Assembly: GCA_963921195.1 (NCBI GenBank)
Contig: OY992537.1
Coordinates: 20,172,642 to 20,236,641, forward strand
Source of the DNA: Pegoplata infirma
Lineage: Eukaryota; Arthropoda; Insecta; Diptera; Anthomyiidae
Length of the DNA stretch: 64,000 nt
Reading direction: 5' to 3'
The number at the start of each line of letters is the position of its first letter. The first letter of the stretch is position 1. A program made the position numbers and the translations under genes. This document shows positions 9,237 through 20,612 of this stretch, piece by piece. The notes under the pieces are model-generated. The model was not told the origin of the DNA and did no database searches. It saw nothing but the letters and a program-made list of their open reading frames with translations.

Positions 9237-9993
9237 AAAAACAAGTAGGAAAGTTAAATTCGACTTTGCCGAATCTATGAATACTCTCCACAATGCCTTT
9301 TTTAAAGGATAGTACATTTTTTAACGTGAAAAAAATGAACAACTTTGATTAGAAATATTTTATTTTGAGTAAAAAACTCTTTTTTGTAATTTAAAAAAAA
9401 AGAAAAATTACTATTTTTTTTTGAGTGTTAAACTTTATTCAAATGTAACGTTTTTTTTACTGCAAAAATATTTCTGAGTGAATGCACGTACTTATGTACA
9501 CAAAATATTGTAATTTTTGTAAAAAAAAAATAATTTTTTTTGAGTGTAAAATTTTTTTTGAATGTAAAATTTTTTTCGAGTGTAATTTTTAAATTTCCAA
9601 TGCTTTTAAAACTAAACAAGTTTAAAAAGCATTGCTTCAAAACTAAACAAGTTTAAAAAACATTGTAAAGTTACCACCGATGCTTTTCAAACTTGTAGCA
9701 TTTAAGATGAAACCAATCTCAAATTCAGGGTTTTGCTTATAACTTTTGAACCACTACACCAATTGAGCTGAAATTCAATACTGGAATTCAACGGTACATG
9801 CCAGGTTTTAGTAGTCTCATTATTGTATTTCGAAAGTTATCGAGTTTTTTATCTCGTAAATTCGCGAAAACCAATTGCCGAAATTTACTTTACAGACGGA
9901 AAGACTTTATGGGGTCCCCGACCTATATTTCGATACGTTACAAACGGAATGACAAAGTGCGTATACCCCCATACTGTGGTTGGAGGGTATAAA
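9237..9993 (+). repeat. DINE-like repeat P, subfamily c
   Basis: The left end is ACAAGTAGGAAAGTTAAATT with a degenerate palindrome 'attcgactttgccgaat', and the right end is TTGGAGGGTATA. The interior differs from the standard P copy by blocks such as 'aaaactaaacaagtttaaaa'. These blocks are shared with 55484-56332, defining a subfamily. The GGAC core is mostly deleted. Short open frames across 9798-10017 are within repeat sequence and not genes. Confidence 0.7.
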
Positions 9994-10195
9994 AAGTTAA
10001 AAACTTCTTTCCCTTGACTTTTTCATTGATCTTAAGACAATTTTTCATTTTTGAAACTTAATTTCAGCTAAATTTCATCATTTTCCCCTGTGGCGCCCTT
10101 CGATCAAAGTTTTGTATTTCTTTGAAAATTTCCACCTAAATTTTGAATTTTTATCACCATTTAAAATTCGTCAAAAAATTTTCAAAAATTACTGT
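9994..10195. repeat. Decayed dispersed repeat fragment
   Basis: The segment 'cgcccttcgatcaaagttt' (10094-10112) matches the family described at 6261-8000. There is no gene. Confidence 0.4.
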
Positions 10196-11835
10196 TTTTA
10201 TACCCTCCACTTAGTGATAGAGGCTACTTGAGGCATTCTACACCAAATGTCCAGCGAAAAAAAACATGTGTACCGTAAACTTCTGAATAGGTTGTATGGA
10301 TAGCCCAATATGGAACTTAGAAAATTGCGTTTTTGGTTTTTAAATTTTTCAAAAACTGGGCTTAGGAGGCGTGGTCAAATATTGGAAAAATGGCAAAATT
10401 TGTGGCAAGTTGCCTTGATTAAATATTTATCTCATTAAAACGGAATGCACCAAAATCTCAAAAATTTACATTCTTATATAGTTTTGTATGGGCTATCGAA
10501 AAAAATTTTATTTTCGAAAATTCTCAGAACCCGTTCTGAAATTATTCATTTTTTAAAATAGTAAATTTGTCAAAAATCCGGCCATTTTTTTTTTTTTTAT
10601 TTTTTTTTTAAGTTTAGATGTTTGTCCATCCACACAAAAAAAAATCAGAAACACGTTCGTCTTTTTTTTTTTCAAGAAAATCGCATTTGAATTTTAAATT
10701 TCATAACAATTTTGTAATTTGCTTGTATTTTCTTGTTTCAACAGATCGTATGAGTAATATTTATGCAATTGATAATACTCATTCGCAACGTTATAACAAA
10801 AAAATACAAGCAAATTACAAAACTGTTATGAAATTTAAAATTCAAATTCGATTTTCTCGAAAAAAACGACGAACATGTTTCTGATTTTTTTTTGTGTGGA
10901 TGGACAAACATCTAAACTTTAAAAAAAAAAATTTAAAAAAAAGAGGCCGGATTTTTGACAAATTGACTTTTTTAAAAAATGGAAAATTTCAGAAGGGGTT
11001 CTGAAAATTTTCCAAAAAAAAAAAATTTAGTCGATAGCCCATACAAAACTATATAAGAATGTAAATTTTTGAGATTGTGGTGCATTACATTTTAATGTGA
11101 TAAATATTTAATCAAGGCAACTCGTCACAAATTTTACAATTTTTCCAAAATTTGCCCACGCCTCCTAAGCCCGTTTTTGCAAATTTGAAAAACCAAAAAC
11201 GCAATTTTCTTAGTTTCATATAGGGCTATCCAAACAACCTATTCAGAAATTTACGGGACACATGTTTTTCTGTAGCGGGACATTATGGTGTAGAATGCCT
11301 CATATTTAAGTTTGTCATTTCGTTTGTAACTCATTGAAATATCGGTCTGAGACCCCATAAAGTATATATAATATTGATCAGTGATCGATTCTAAGACATT
11401 CTAGCGATGTCAGGCTGTCTGTCCGTCTGTCCGTCTGTGGAAATGGTGATCACGGCCAAATTTATATGACTGAGACTTATTGTTAGAACATTTACTTGTT
11501 TGAGCGCATTTGAGCGAAATCGGTTCAGCGGTTCAGAAGTTATGAACGAAAAGGTAATAACAACTCGAACATTTTAGTACATTCTACATAACCTAAAACT
11601 ACAAAATGCTTTAAATTGGCTGCTAGTTGTCATATGTGAATAGAATTGGACACAGAGTTGAAATTTTACAACACCTATTTTTGAAAAAAAAGTTCGCGGA
11701 ATTTTTTTCACCAACAAATTTTTTCCGCGATTTTTTTTTTTTTTTTAAAGAATTTTTTTTCGCAAAAAATCTTTTTCTAGATTGTGTAGGGTATCTTCAT
11801 TCGGCAAGGCCAAATTTAACTTTTTTGCTTGTTCA
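10196..11835 (-). repeat. DINE-like repeat P (subfamily b), reverse copy, split by a palindrome
   Basis: The sequence at 10199-10225 (TATACCCTCCACTTAGTGAT) is the reverse complement of the P-b right end seen intact at 37600-37650. After the inserted palindrome (10230-11301), P resumes with 'aagtttgtcattt' and 'gaccccataaag'. The GTCC/GTCT core follows (11410-11442), then the 5' end 'gtagggtatcttcattcgg' and its CAAGC terminus near 11830. It is non-coding. Confidence 0.75.
10230..11301. mobile_element. 1.07-kb fold-back (palindromic) element
   Basis: The two halves are reverse complements almost to the centre (near 10770). The left end is GAGGCATTCTACACC and the right end is GGTGTAGAATGCCTC. 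Matching landmarks include 'gatgtttgtccatcc' at 10617 against 'ggatggacaaacatc' at 10898, and 'gggctatcg' at 10490 against 'cgatagccc' at 11033. It interrupts a P repeat whose intact sequence is known from 37600. A TA duplication is possible but not certain. It lacks coding sequence, so it is a MITE or fold-back element of unknown superfamily. Confidence 0.85.
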
Positions 11836-12435
11836 ACTTCAAGAAATTAAAAACAAAAAAAATCTGAAAATTTTTTTCGACTGACTATTTCATTGAACTT
11901 GATACAGGCTTTAAACTTAATTTGCGATAAATCGCACGATTTTATTTGATGGCGACCTTCGATCAATGTTTAAAGTTTTCAGTGAGCATTTTCTAAAATA
12001 CCAAAATTTGGTTAAATTGATCGAATTTAGATCACATTCATTTTAATTCAAAATGTGTCAAAAGCTCTACGACAGGGTCAAGAAAAATGATTTGAAATTA
12101 ATTTTTTTTTAATTTCTTGACTCTAGAGAAAACCGCCATCATTTGCAAATTTCAAAAAACGATCTTTCGAAAATCGTTGAACAGATTTTAAAAATGTTTT
12201 TATATTCGATACATAGTTTTTTTTATTTTTTAATTTGACTGGCGGGCGTTATGGTTTTATTTAATCTGATTGGCCTCAAATTTGTACTACATAAGTTTTG
12301 GGCATAGGAGAATAAACATTTTTCACACGCTTGGGAAAATCAAAATTTAAAAAAAAATATCGGCTCTAATGTGCATATATGAACATTTTTCACCGGGCTC
12401 TGATAGGAGCATATCAGACGGTGTGGCATTATTTT
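11836..12435. repeat. Decayed dispersed repeat fragment
   Basis: The segments 'ggcgaccttcgatcaatg' (11951-11968) and 'aatctgattggcctcaaat' (12263-12281) belong to the eroded family of 6261-8000. There is no gene. Confidence 0.4.
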
Positions 12436-12439
12436 ACCC

Positions 12440-12840
12440 CACGCTCAAAAAAAAAAAACCTTGTAAAATTACAAGAAAAACTTGTAGCTTTTTTTTCTTT
12501 GCTACGTCCTATTTGACAAAATTTCTTAGTAATTTTAATAGCCTTTTACCAATAATTTTGTAATTTTACAAGATTTTTACCAATAAATTTGTATATTTAC
12601 AGTTTTTTTTGCGCAATTAAAATTACAAGAAATCCTCGTGATTTTACTAGATTTTTTTTTTTGTAAAATTATATTTGAAATTTGTAAAATTACAAAAAAA
12701 AATTGTTAAATAACAAAAAAAATATATAAATTTCGATCCAAATTTGTTTGTTCAAAAACAAGGAAAACTGTCAAATATTGGTAAAATGGAAAAACGAGAC
12801 TTTTCCTAGCAATTTCACAAAGATTTTTTTCGAGTGCACA
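12440..12840. mobile_element. Small AT-rich element S, copy 1
   Basis: The segment is rich in the palindrome CTTGTAAAATTACAAG and its variants (12460-12475, 12560-12570, 12664-12700). It shares order and spacing with 23480-23830, including the 'ttttaccaata' blocks. It is non-coding, and the ends are not defined. Confidence 0.55.
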
Positions 12841-13830
12841 CCACTCAGTATTAAGGTTATAATGAATTTGTGCTCATGTTTGTTACTACCCGAAATATAA
12901 TTCCTGGACCAAAATTCAAATATTAGTGTATCAAGGGATATGTGTCATACTGTATATCTAAAAATACATATTGTGTTTTTGTATTTGTTTATATGTATAA
13001 GTAGATGTTTTGGTAGTATAGGTGGTGGTATGACAACACACAATATAAAAATGTTAATCAAAAGATTGTCCTGCTAGATTACCACTTCTCAAACACACTC
13101 ATTTACTTCCCTCCATTAGCAAAAAAAAATACAGTCTCCTCATTTGCTCTTCCTGCTGACTCTGATAGTTAGTTGCTTTTTGCTAACAACAGTTGTTCAT
13201 AGAATATTTTGTTATATTTTTTTGTCATTGGTTATTTGTTCAGTCAGCAACATCAACAGCAATAGCAACAAAAAAAAAATTGTAATAATACCTGCAGAAA
13301 TTACATTTCAGCGATTATTATCTTTGTAATTCCAAGGTTTTTTTTTTTTTGTTTATCATATTTTTCTGTCGTTTTCATTTTGTTTGTATCGCTATGTTTC
13401 TTTGCATCTTATTTGTGTTTTTTTTTTTTTTGTAAATTTTCTTTATGTTTTTTCATTTATTAAGCAAAATAATAAGCACCAAATGAGAATATAAAGTCAG
13501 CAAAAACCAAAAAAAAAAAAACTTAAAAATAAATAAATTAAATTGTCCTTTGTGTTTGTAATGAGATATCATTTTGTAGAGTTGTACTATTGTATTGTGT
13601 ATTTTCCCTAGCAAATACTTACTTTGGTATACAATAAAAGTGTTTTCATAAAATATTTTATGATTTTAATTATCACAAACTACAATAAACAATGTCCTTA
13701 GTCAAGTACCTGCTTAAATTTACAATGGACAAACAATTTATAGTGAGGTTAAGACAACAGGGAAAATAATTTTAAATGAAAATATTAAAAAAATTCAAAA
13801 ATAAAGGAAGTACCCTATACAATGTACACT
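12841..13830. other. Single-copy-looking AT-rich sequence; no gene seen
   Basis: The block is free of the window's repeat families and contains CAACA/AGCAACA-rich stretches typical of insect introns. I see no exon with both splice sites and conserved protein content. Confidence 0.4.
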
Positions 13831-13847
13831 AGGGTGGAAAAAAGTTT

Positions 13848-14760
13848 CCTTTTTTAGAATTTTAAAATCTTTTGGGTTGAAATAGTTGCATTTTAGGATC
13901 AAAAAAAAAATTCACCATAATACAAATAACCCCGCTCAACACTCATTTTCCGGTTTGTATTCTGGTGATAAATTTTAGTAGACTTCGATCTCCTGATTCC
14001 AAATCTGTCCTGATTTTTAGTAATTCACGGTTGAAATGCGAAAATTTACGATTTTTGCATTATTTGAAAGCCTGCACAGCAGCCATTTAGTAGAATACAA
14101 ATCTGGTATAAAGCGCAAAAGTATAATTTGTCTATGGTCTCCAACATAGAAAACAATTGTTTTCTAATTATTGCGTTTGGTTGGGTTACACTTGCGTTTT
14201 AAAATGATACTGTAAAAATTATCATTTTTGTTAAAAAGGTAAGGTATCATTTTTGTTTTCAAAAAAAAACTAAAAAAAAAAAAAATATTTTACAAATTTA
14301 AGTCTTCTGTGTTATTCTTCGTATAAACCGGAAGATATCATTAATAGGTTTACAAGTCTATAAGAAAGAATGATCTTTTGCCTAAATTTTGAGCTCATCA
14401 CAGTAAAGATTGATCATCTGGTATTGTTTTAGAGCCTTTTAAAAATGGTGCTTTTTCTATTTTTTTTTTTCACAGTGTTTTTTTTTAAATACATGTTTGG
14501 CCAATGATAGTGCAACAACTTCAATTTTTTTTAATCATATATTTGAGATCATAGTTCAATTATACTCTTATGCCTTCTATCAGATTTTCAACCGCGAATA
14601 ATTAAAATTCTAGACGTGATGGAACAATTTGGAACACAGATTTGGAATCAGCGAGTCAAAATCTTTTAAAATTTTATATAAAACTTCCTACGATTTGTTG
14701 AGCGGTGTAATTTAAGCTAAAAAAATTAAAAAAAATGTTTTCACTTTGTTCAGAACTTTC
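13848..14760. mobile_element. Diverged inverted-repeat element
   Basis: The left arm contains 'ccgctcaacac', 'ctgattccaaatctg' (13993-14008) and 'cacggttgaaa'. The right arm contains the reverse complements 'ttgttgagcgg', 'cagatttggaatcag' (14637-14651) and 'ttcaaccgcg' in mirrored order. The arms are clearly related but eroded, consistent with an old fold-back MITE. The termini are approximate, and no target duplication was found. Confidence 0.55.
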
Positions 14761-14824
14761 TAAATTTCAAGTCAACAAGCGATCCCCACAGGTCCAATAT
14801 TTTTTTGTGTCAATATTGACACTA

Positions 14825-15107
14825 CCCAGTTGGCAAAATAAAACCACCGCTGACAAATTCCTGACTCTGCCTTTATGAAATCAGTGACTTCTTCATACAA
14901 TTTTTCCAAATGTCCCCAATGACATGACAGCAGTTGGTCAGCAGTGCCCACCAGTATCGGTGGCCACCAACAGTTTGTTAAAACAGCCGTTAATCAACAG
15001 CTGATATATCATTGGGGACATTTAGATAAATTGTATGAAGATGTCAGCCATTTTATTAAAAAAGAGAATCCGCAGTATGTCAGGTAGGATTTTTTTTGCC
15101 GACTGGG
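14825..15107. mobile_element. MITE K, complete copy 1
   Basis: The terminal inverted repeats are CCCAGTTGGCAAAA and TTTTTTTGCCGACTGGG, flanked by TA on both sides. This points to a Tc1/mariner-type 2-bp TA duplication. The interior is itself an imperfect inverted repeat with CAGCAGTTGGTCAGC and 'tcatacaatttttccaaatg' mirrored by 'catttagataaattgtatga'. Related copies lie at 23066-23371, 38045-39273 (split by H) and as a fragment at 56359-56400. It is non-coding. Confidence 0.8.
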
Positions 15108-15249
15108 TAAAAGACAACTATAAAAGACAACTATTTGAAAAAACGGAAATTTCTGTAAAAATTTATAAAAAAAAGTAAAACTTATGTAAACGAATATTTA
15201 ATAAAAACTAAAATTTTTTTTATTGCAAAAAAATATTTTCAAGAAAAAA

Positions 15250-15545
15250 TTAAGAAAAATAAGTGAGAGTGTCAAATAGTGTCTTTAATACCCTCCTAAC
15301 AAAAAATTTTAAAGGGACGTTCCTTTTTTTTTGTTTGGGGGGGGGGGAGATTTGGCGGTTGAGAAAAAAAGCTCAAAGGATTTTAAATTGCATAAAAATG
15401 TTTCATTTATTGAACAAAATATTTCAACCAAAAAACCTGTAAAAAATTGTGTTCTTCTGTGGTGGTTTAAGTTCTTCAAGAAGAAAATTTTTTCGCCTGG
15501 TCCGATTTTGCCCATATACGTACTTGAAACACCATATATCCATAG
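15250..15545 (+). repeat. DINE-like repeat P, 5' part only
   Basis: It starts at 'aagtgagagtgtc', lacks the usual palindrome, has 'taccctcc', and then a T-run/G-run junction (about 15321-15347). It runs into the 'ggtttaagttcttcaag' block and decays after 'ccatatacgtac'. It is non-coding. Confidence 0.6.
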
Positions 15546-16497
15546 GACTGATAATTTTTTGTATGGCAACAATATTTTTCTTCCGCTTTTGAACGCCAGG
15601 TCAAATTATTATTTTCCTATGCTTAAAACTTATGTGGTAAAAATTTAAGGACGATCCGATTAAATTAACCCATGGCGGCAGGCGATCAAAGTTTTGGATC
15701 TTGGGAAATTAAAAAAATAAAAAAAATATGTCTGGCGACACATCATTTTTAATTTTTTTTTCATAGAAATTTTTCTATAGAAAAATTCGGAAAATTGTGC
15801 TTTAGGAAAATCTAAGAATGTTTCTCCAGCTAAATCTAAGAAGGAGTGAAGAGGCGGAAAAGAGAAAAAGATTAGAAAATGATCTGAGATTTTTTTTTTC
15901 TAAAAAAATGCCCACGAATCATGATGTGCACAACATTTTTTCTATAAACAATTTCAAGGAATTTTATAATTTTCCAAATGAAAAAAATAATTTCTCTGAA
16001 GGAAATGTCTGGGAACTTTTTTCTGTAAGAAAAACTCATGAATCTTTCTATAGGAAAAGTTTGAGAATTTTTCTATCGGATTTTGTCTATAGGAAAATTC
16101 CTAAAATTTTCTTCAAGAAAAATTTGAGAAAATCGTAAAAAAAAAATGATTCAATACATAAAAAATATTATTCAGAAAAAGATACTTTTTCCATACGAAA
16201 AGTATGTGAATTTTTCTACAGCAAAAATCTGAGAATTTGCCTCAAGAAAAATTTGAATTATATAATATATGTATAATTATCTGCGACTTTTTCTTTAGAA
16301 AAAATGTATCAGAATCAAAGACTTCTTAGAAAAAAATATTCGGAATCTGAGAATTTTTCTACATGAAAAATGCCTTAGCATAAGATAATTTTTCTACTTA
16401 TGGGAAAAACGTCAAATAGATCTCTTTAGAAAATGTTATGGTTCCTACACCTACAAGTTTCGGAATTTCAGACTTTTTCCGCAGAAAAAATGTCACA
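15546..16497. repeat. Decayed repeat plus eroded 36-bp palindrome units
   Basis: Positions 15650-15700 belong to the 'ccgattaaattaaccc' family. From about 15760 to 16420, scattered 'ttttctatagaaaaatt', 'ttctatagg' and 'aatctgagaattt' motifs are diverged members of the unit arrayed at 745-1155. There is no gene. Confidence 0.5.
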
Positions 16498-16928
16498 CAA
16501 TGGAAGTATCTCAATCCTTATGAACCGGATAAAACTTAAAATAAATATAAAAGAGACAATTCTTAGGTCGGGGTGTCTCGGCTTATCGGCCATATGGGGG
16601 ATTTGGGGGTTTAAAAACTGAGTTTGGCAAAAAATAGTTTTTTGGATTTTTCAGCCACATCTTTCGAAGAAACTATTTGATTGTTTCCATATGAGAAGAA
16701 GGGTTTTTTAATGTCTAACCAACGGTAGCATAAACTTTTAAATATTCGGCTTCGTTAAATATTTTTTCATGAAAATTTGTAAATTTTGGGGGCATTTATG
16801 TGAAGAAATAGATTTACGATATCCATATGAATTCGAAATAATATTTATTAAATTTAAGTCGACAACCCCATTTACCATATTTTAAGTTTCAGGCCAATCG
16901 GTTCATAATTGTTGAAATACTTCCCTTG
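16498..16928. mobile_element. MITE J, copy 2 (partly eroded)
   Basis: The left terminus is CAATGGAAGTATCTCAA and the right end is TGAAATACTTCCCTTG. The subterminal block 'ggtgtctcggcttatcggcc' is shared with the better-preserved copy at 25670-26256. The interior motif 'cttctcatatg...aaac' is also shared, in opposite orientation. It is non-coding. Confidence 0.65.
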
Positions 16929-18794
16929 TCAGAATACAAGTATTTTTTTAAGGAAAAAGCTTTAAGTTTGTGCGAATTTTTCAATAGAAAAATATGAGGA
17001 GTTCCGGCTAAGACTTAAATTTTGAGGTAAAAAAGATGTGATTTTTGTTTTGATGGCACATCGATGAAAGTTGGCATAAATATTAGAAGCTATTTAAGAA
17101 TAAGAAATTCGTTCGCGTCAATTAAATCGCGCAAGGGGGTCAAAAGTTATAGCGGTTTTAAGATTTAGCGGTTTTAAAAAATCTTAAAAATATTTTGAAT
17201 GTTTTTTTGTCTACACATTTGTTGCATGCGTTATTAAAACATGCCAGGATATATCATTTCTTCTAAAATATATGATATAAATTTAACCCTTTAATGACCA
17301 AACGATTAAAAAAAAAATATCTAAGTACCTAAAATCACGATTAATTCGCGATAAAAGAAAAGTTTCACAATTTTTTATAACATATTTAGGCAATGCGCGT
17401 TGGTATTACTGAAAAAAAAATCACGGAAAATCGTTTCATTGTACCAGTGTTTAAAAAAATCGGTGATGCTTTTTTTATAACAAGAAAATTTAATATGGTC
17501 TAAAAAATCTATAATCATCAAAATTTTTTAACCCGCCTCTGATTTTATGATGACACATCAAGTGGGCTTTCATTTAAAAAAAATTTCATCCGATTTCGTG
17601 TAAAGCCTTGGATGTGCCAGATCAAAACAGGTTTAGATAAAATCATCGTGCTTTCCGCTCAGATTGGCTTAAAGTAAAAAGTCAAAAAGCAAATCAGTTC
17701 TACTCGTTAAGGCACGTCTTTTGGTGTATTAAAATGAACATGATGCATTAATTGCTACTAAAAAAAATTGGAAACAGATTTGCAAATTTCGCTCAATTTT
17801 CAAAAATGCCATAAAATTTTTGCAATTTATTTTTTATAAACCCGCCAGTGATTTTCTTATGTAAACTCCTAAAAAACTCGATTTACGCAAGAGTCCACCA
17901 AATTTCGAATGAAACCGCGAATGTGCCTCGCGAAAAACTGGTATTTTAAAAAAATTACGTTTTTTCTTTCGAACTTTGATCTGCTGAAACTCCTTAACTA
18001 TTCGTGGCACATTAACGGGATTAATTCCAAAATGTTAAGAATTTCAACAGCTACCAACTCTAGTTCAACTTTTTTCATTTTATAGAGGGGGCCGAAATCC
18101 CTAATCAAAAAACCTCGAAAATTTAAAAACTCTTAATTTTTGGTTTCAAAACTTAACCGTCTTATAACTTCTTACCAAGCAATGAAGCATCTATCAAGCT
18201 AACATTAAAATAATCTCTTATATGTACTGACTTTGTGTTATGCCGGAAAAGATTGAAATATAAGCAGAACTTAAAAAAAAAGCGAAAGAAGGTAAAAACT
18301 ATGGATTATTTCAAGCCATTTTTATCGATTTTTCAACTTTAACCCTCTGTAACTTTTACGGATAAAGTGGGGTAATCCTTAAACATTGCTCAGTGATGGT
18401 TCAAGGTCTTGTTTACACAACTGCATTTACAGTTTTTCTAAATTCCAAAAACTGCCGCGTTTTTTAAACATTTATTTCAGTTTCACTGAGTTGAAATTTA
18501 AAAAAGATTTCATGATATATTTCAGAATATTTTAATGGTGCCTCTAAATTTAACCACTTTTCTAAACGACGAAATTTGCTAAATATAAGAATTTTTCGTA
18601 AGGGAAAATTGCTCAGTATCTGAGAATTTGTTTACATTGAAGTGTATTGGAATCTGAGAATTTTTCTATAGCAAGAATTTCAAAAATTCTAAAAGATTTC
18701 TATGGGTAGTAGAATCTTAAGAATCTTAAAATTTTTCTTTATGCCAATTTCCCAGAAAACTTTCTGTATGAAACTTTTCTCAAATCTGATATTT
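16929..18794. repeat. Eroded unclassified repeat tract
   Basis: This AT-rich sequence has phrases recalling the 'cgatcaaag...ttaaattgg' family (for example 'cgaactttgatctgctg' near 17980) and two 'ctgagaatttttctatag'-like remnants at 18590-18720. No gene or defined termini are seen. Confidence 0.35.
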
Positions 18795-19410
18795 TATAAC
18801 CACTTTGTCATTCCGTGTAAAACGCATCAAAATATTGATAGGAGCCCCATAATTATTGATTCATGACCGTTTCGAATTCTATGAATATTCTATGAATATC
18901 TGTTCGTCCGTAGATGGAAAGCACTATGCAGTACAAAATAAAAGAGCTACACCCCTTATGTCTGGCCAGAATATGTTTTATTGTCATAGGCTGGTTTAGT
19001 TCGCAAATGGGTAAAATCGGATAAGGGGAAAAAATTTCCACCTTGAAAAACTAAACCAACCTCTAAAAATTTTTACAGACTTTTTTGCATATTTTGTTAA
19101 ATAAATAAAACATTTCTATGTCAGAAAACCTTCACAGTCCTACACTTGGACCTTGGGTATTAAAAATTTTTATTTTTTTGCCCCGCCCCCTTTTGTAGGC
19201 ATGGATATAAAAAAATGTTTAAAAAAAATTTAAAATAAAATTGAATTGCTTAAGTGCAAAAATCATAAAAAATTTATTTATAAAACATTCATCGCGAGGG
19301 AAAAGTGTCGCAATGCCTCCCCACATAAACACCCCCTACCCAAAAAATACCCTGATTTTTTTTTAGATTTTGAGAAGTATATATTTGGCACAGCCGAATT
19401 AAACTCGTTA
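18795..19410 (-). repeat. DINE-like repeat P, reverse copy
   Basis: It contains 'ccactttgtcattccgtg', 'ggagccccat', 'ggctggttta', 'gaaaaactaaaccaacctct' and, at 19380-19402, 'tatatttggcacagccgaat' in the expected reverse order. The GTCC core is reduced to 'ctgttcgtccgt' (18899-18910). It is non-coding. Confidence 0.7.
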
Positions 19411-20440
19411 TAAATACAATCATGTGATATTAAAAAAGTTAAAAAAATCTAAATTTTCATTTGGAATTTTTTTTTAATGTTATGTCTTTTTTCACATGTT
19501 TTTTCAACAAATCCTTGCCCACATATTGTTATTTATTTTTTAATTCAATTTTAAATACAATACAAATCATTCTATTCGTTTCGTTCCGTGAAACTAAAAA
19601 AAAAAAATATATAAATTGTATTGTAATTTAGAATTTTATTACGCTTATAAATACTAAAAAATACCAATAACACACATCAATAAGCAAAAAATGAAAAAAG
19701 TAGAAAAAAGAAAAACTAAAATTGCCATTAAATTAATTCTGGAAATAATAAAAAAATAACAAAACACTCCACATACTCTATAAAAACGAAATGTGGACCA
19801 AACCCAAGTAGCATTGTTGTATTGTATTTGTGAATGCTGTTTGTGCACATACATACATTCACATAAAATTTATATGGAAGCTTTAAGCATAAATTACCCA
19901 ACAAATATACGAGTACAATACATACTTGAGCAATGGAACAACACAGCAACAACACAACAACAACATTAAAAATATTGACTAACACTAACAAACGCTAAAA
20001 AAAACTAGAATACTACGGATATGGAAAGAAATCTAAAGGAATGTGTATTTACGATCAAATGTGTGAGTAGTTGTATAGAATCTTAAAACCAATATGTAAT
20101 TCAATACGCTAAATAATGTGCATCAATTTTAAGCTTAATATGCTACATTTTTATGAGAAAAAAACAAAAAAAGAAAAAGAACATTCTTATAATACAAATC
20201 TTCCCATACCCTACAACACATGTGATAAGGACATTTTTAGATAACCAAACGTTTGTAACACATCATTTCAGTGTACCAAATTTAACTTGGTGGAGAAAAT
20301 AAAGATTTAAAGAGTCAGCCAGGACAGCGATAGATATTTATATTGCCCTCGTATCTTATTTACATCCCGGACACAACACGAAATCTATCAAATATTCAAA
20401 TAAAGACGAATTTTCCGATTAAACGAAGAAGTATTTTGTT
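19411..20440. other. Single-copy-looking AT-rich sequence; no gene seen
   Basis: There is no repeat family of this window and no supportable exon. ACAACAACA-type simple sequence lies at about 19940-19970. Confidence 0.4.
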
Positions 20441-20447
20441 AAACGAA

Positions 20448-20612
20448 GAAGTATTTTATTTTATTTTATTTTATTTTATTTTATTTTTTTTTATTTTATT
20501 TTATTTTATTTTATTTTATTTTATTTTATTTTAAGTTTTATTTTTTATTTTTTATTTTTTATTTTTTATTTTTTATTTTTTATTTTTTATTTTTTATTTT
20601 TTATTTTTTTAA
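20448..20612. repeat. Microsatellite (TTTTA)n then (TTTTTTA)n
   Basis: A run of TTTTA units (20448-20534) changes abruptly to TTTTTTA units (about 20540-20612). The open frame across it is purely repeat-encoded (ILFYFILFYF-type) and is not a gene. Confidence 0.95.

Noticed and set aside
9798..10017. Two overlapping short + strand open frames
   Set aside because: They lie inside a P repeat and read through its conserved 'tatggggtccccgac' block.
13144..13329. Possible short secreted peptide (hydrophobic start)
   Set aside because: An L/F/V-rich N-terminus is common in T-rich DNA; no cleavage-site context, conserved tail or splice evidence.
20343..20534. Open frame ending in ILFYFILFYF repeats
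   Set aside because: Encoded by the (TTTTA)n microsatellite.
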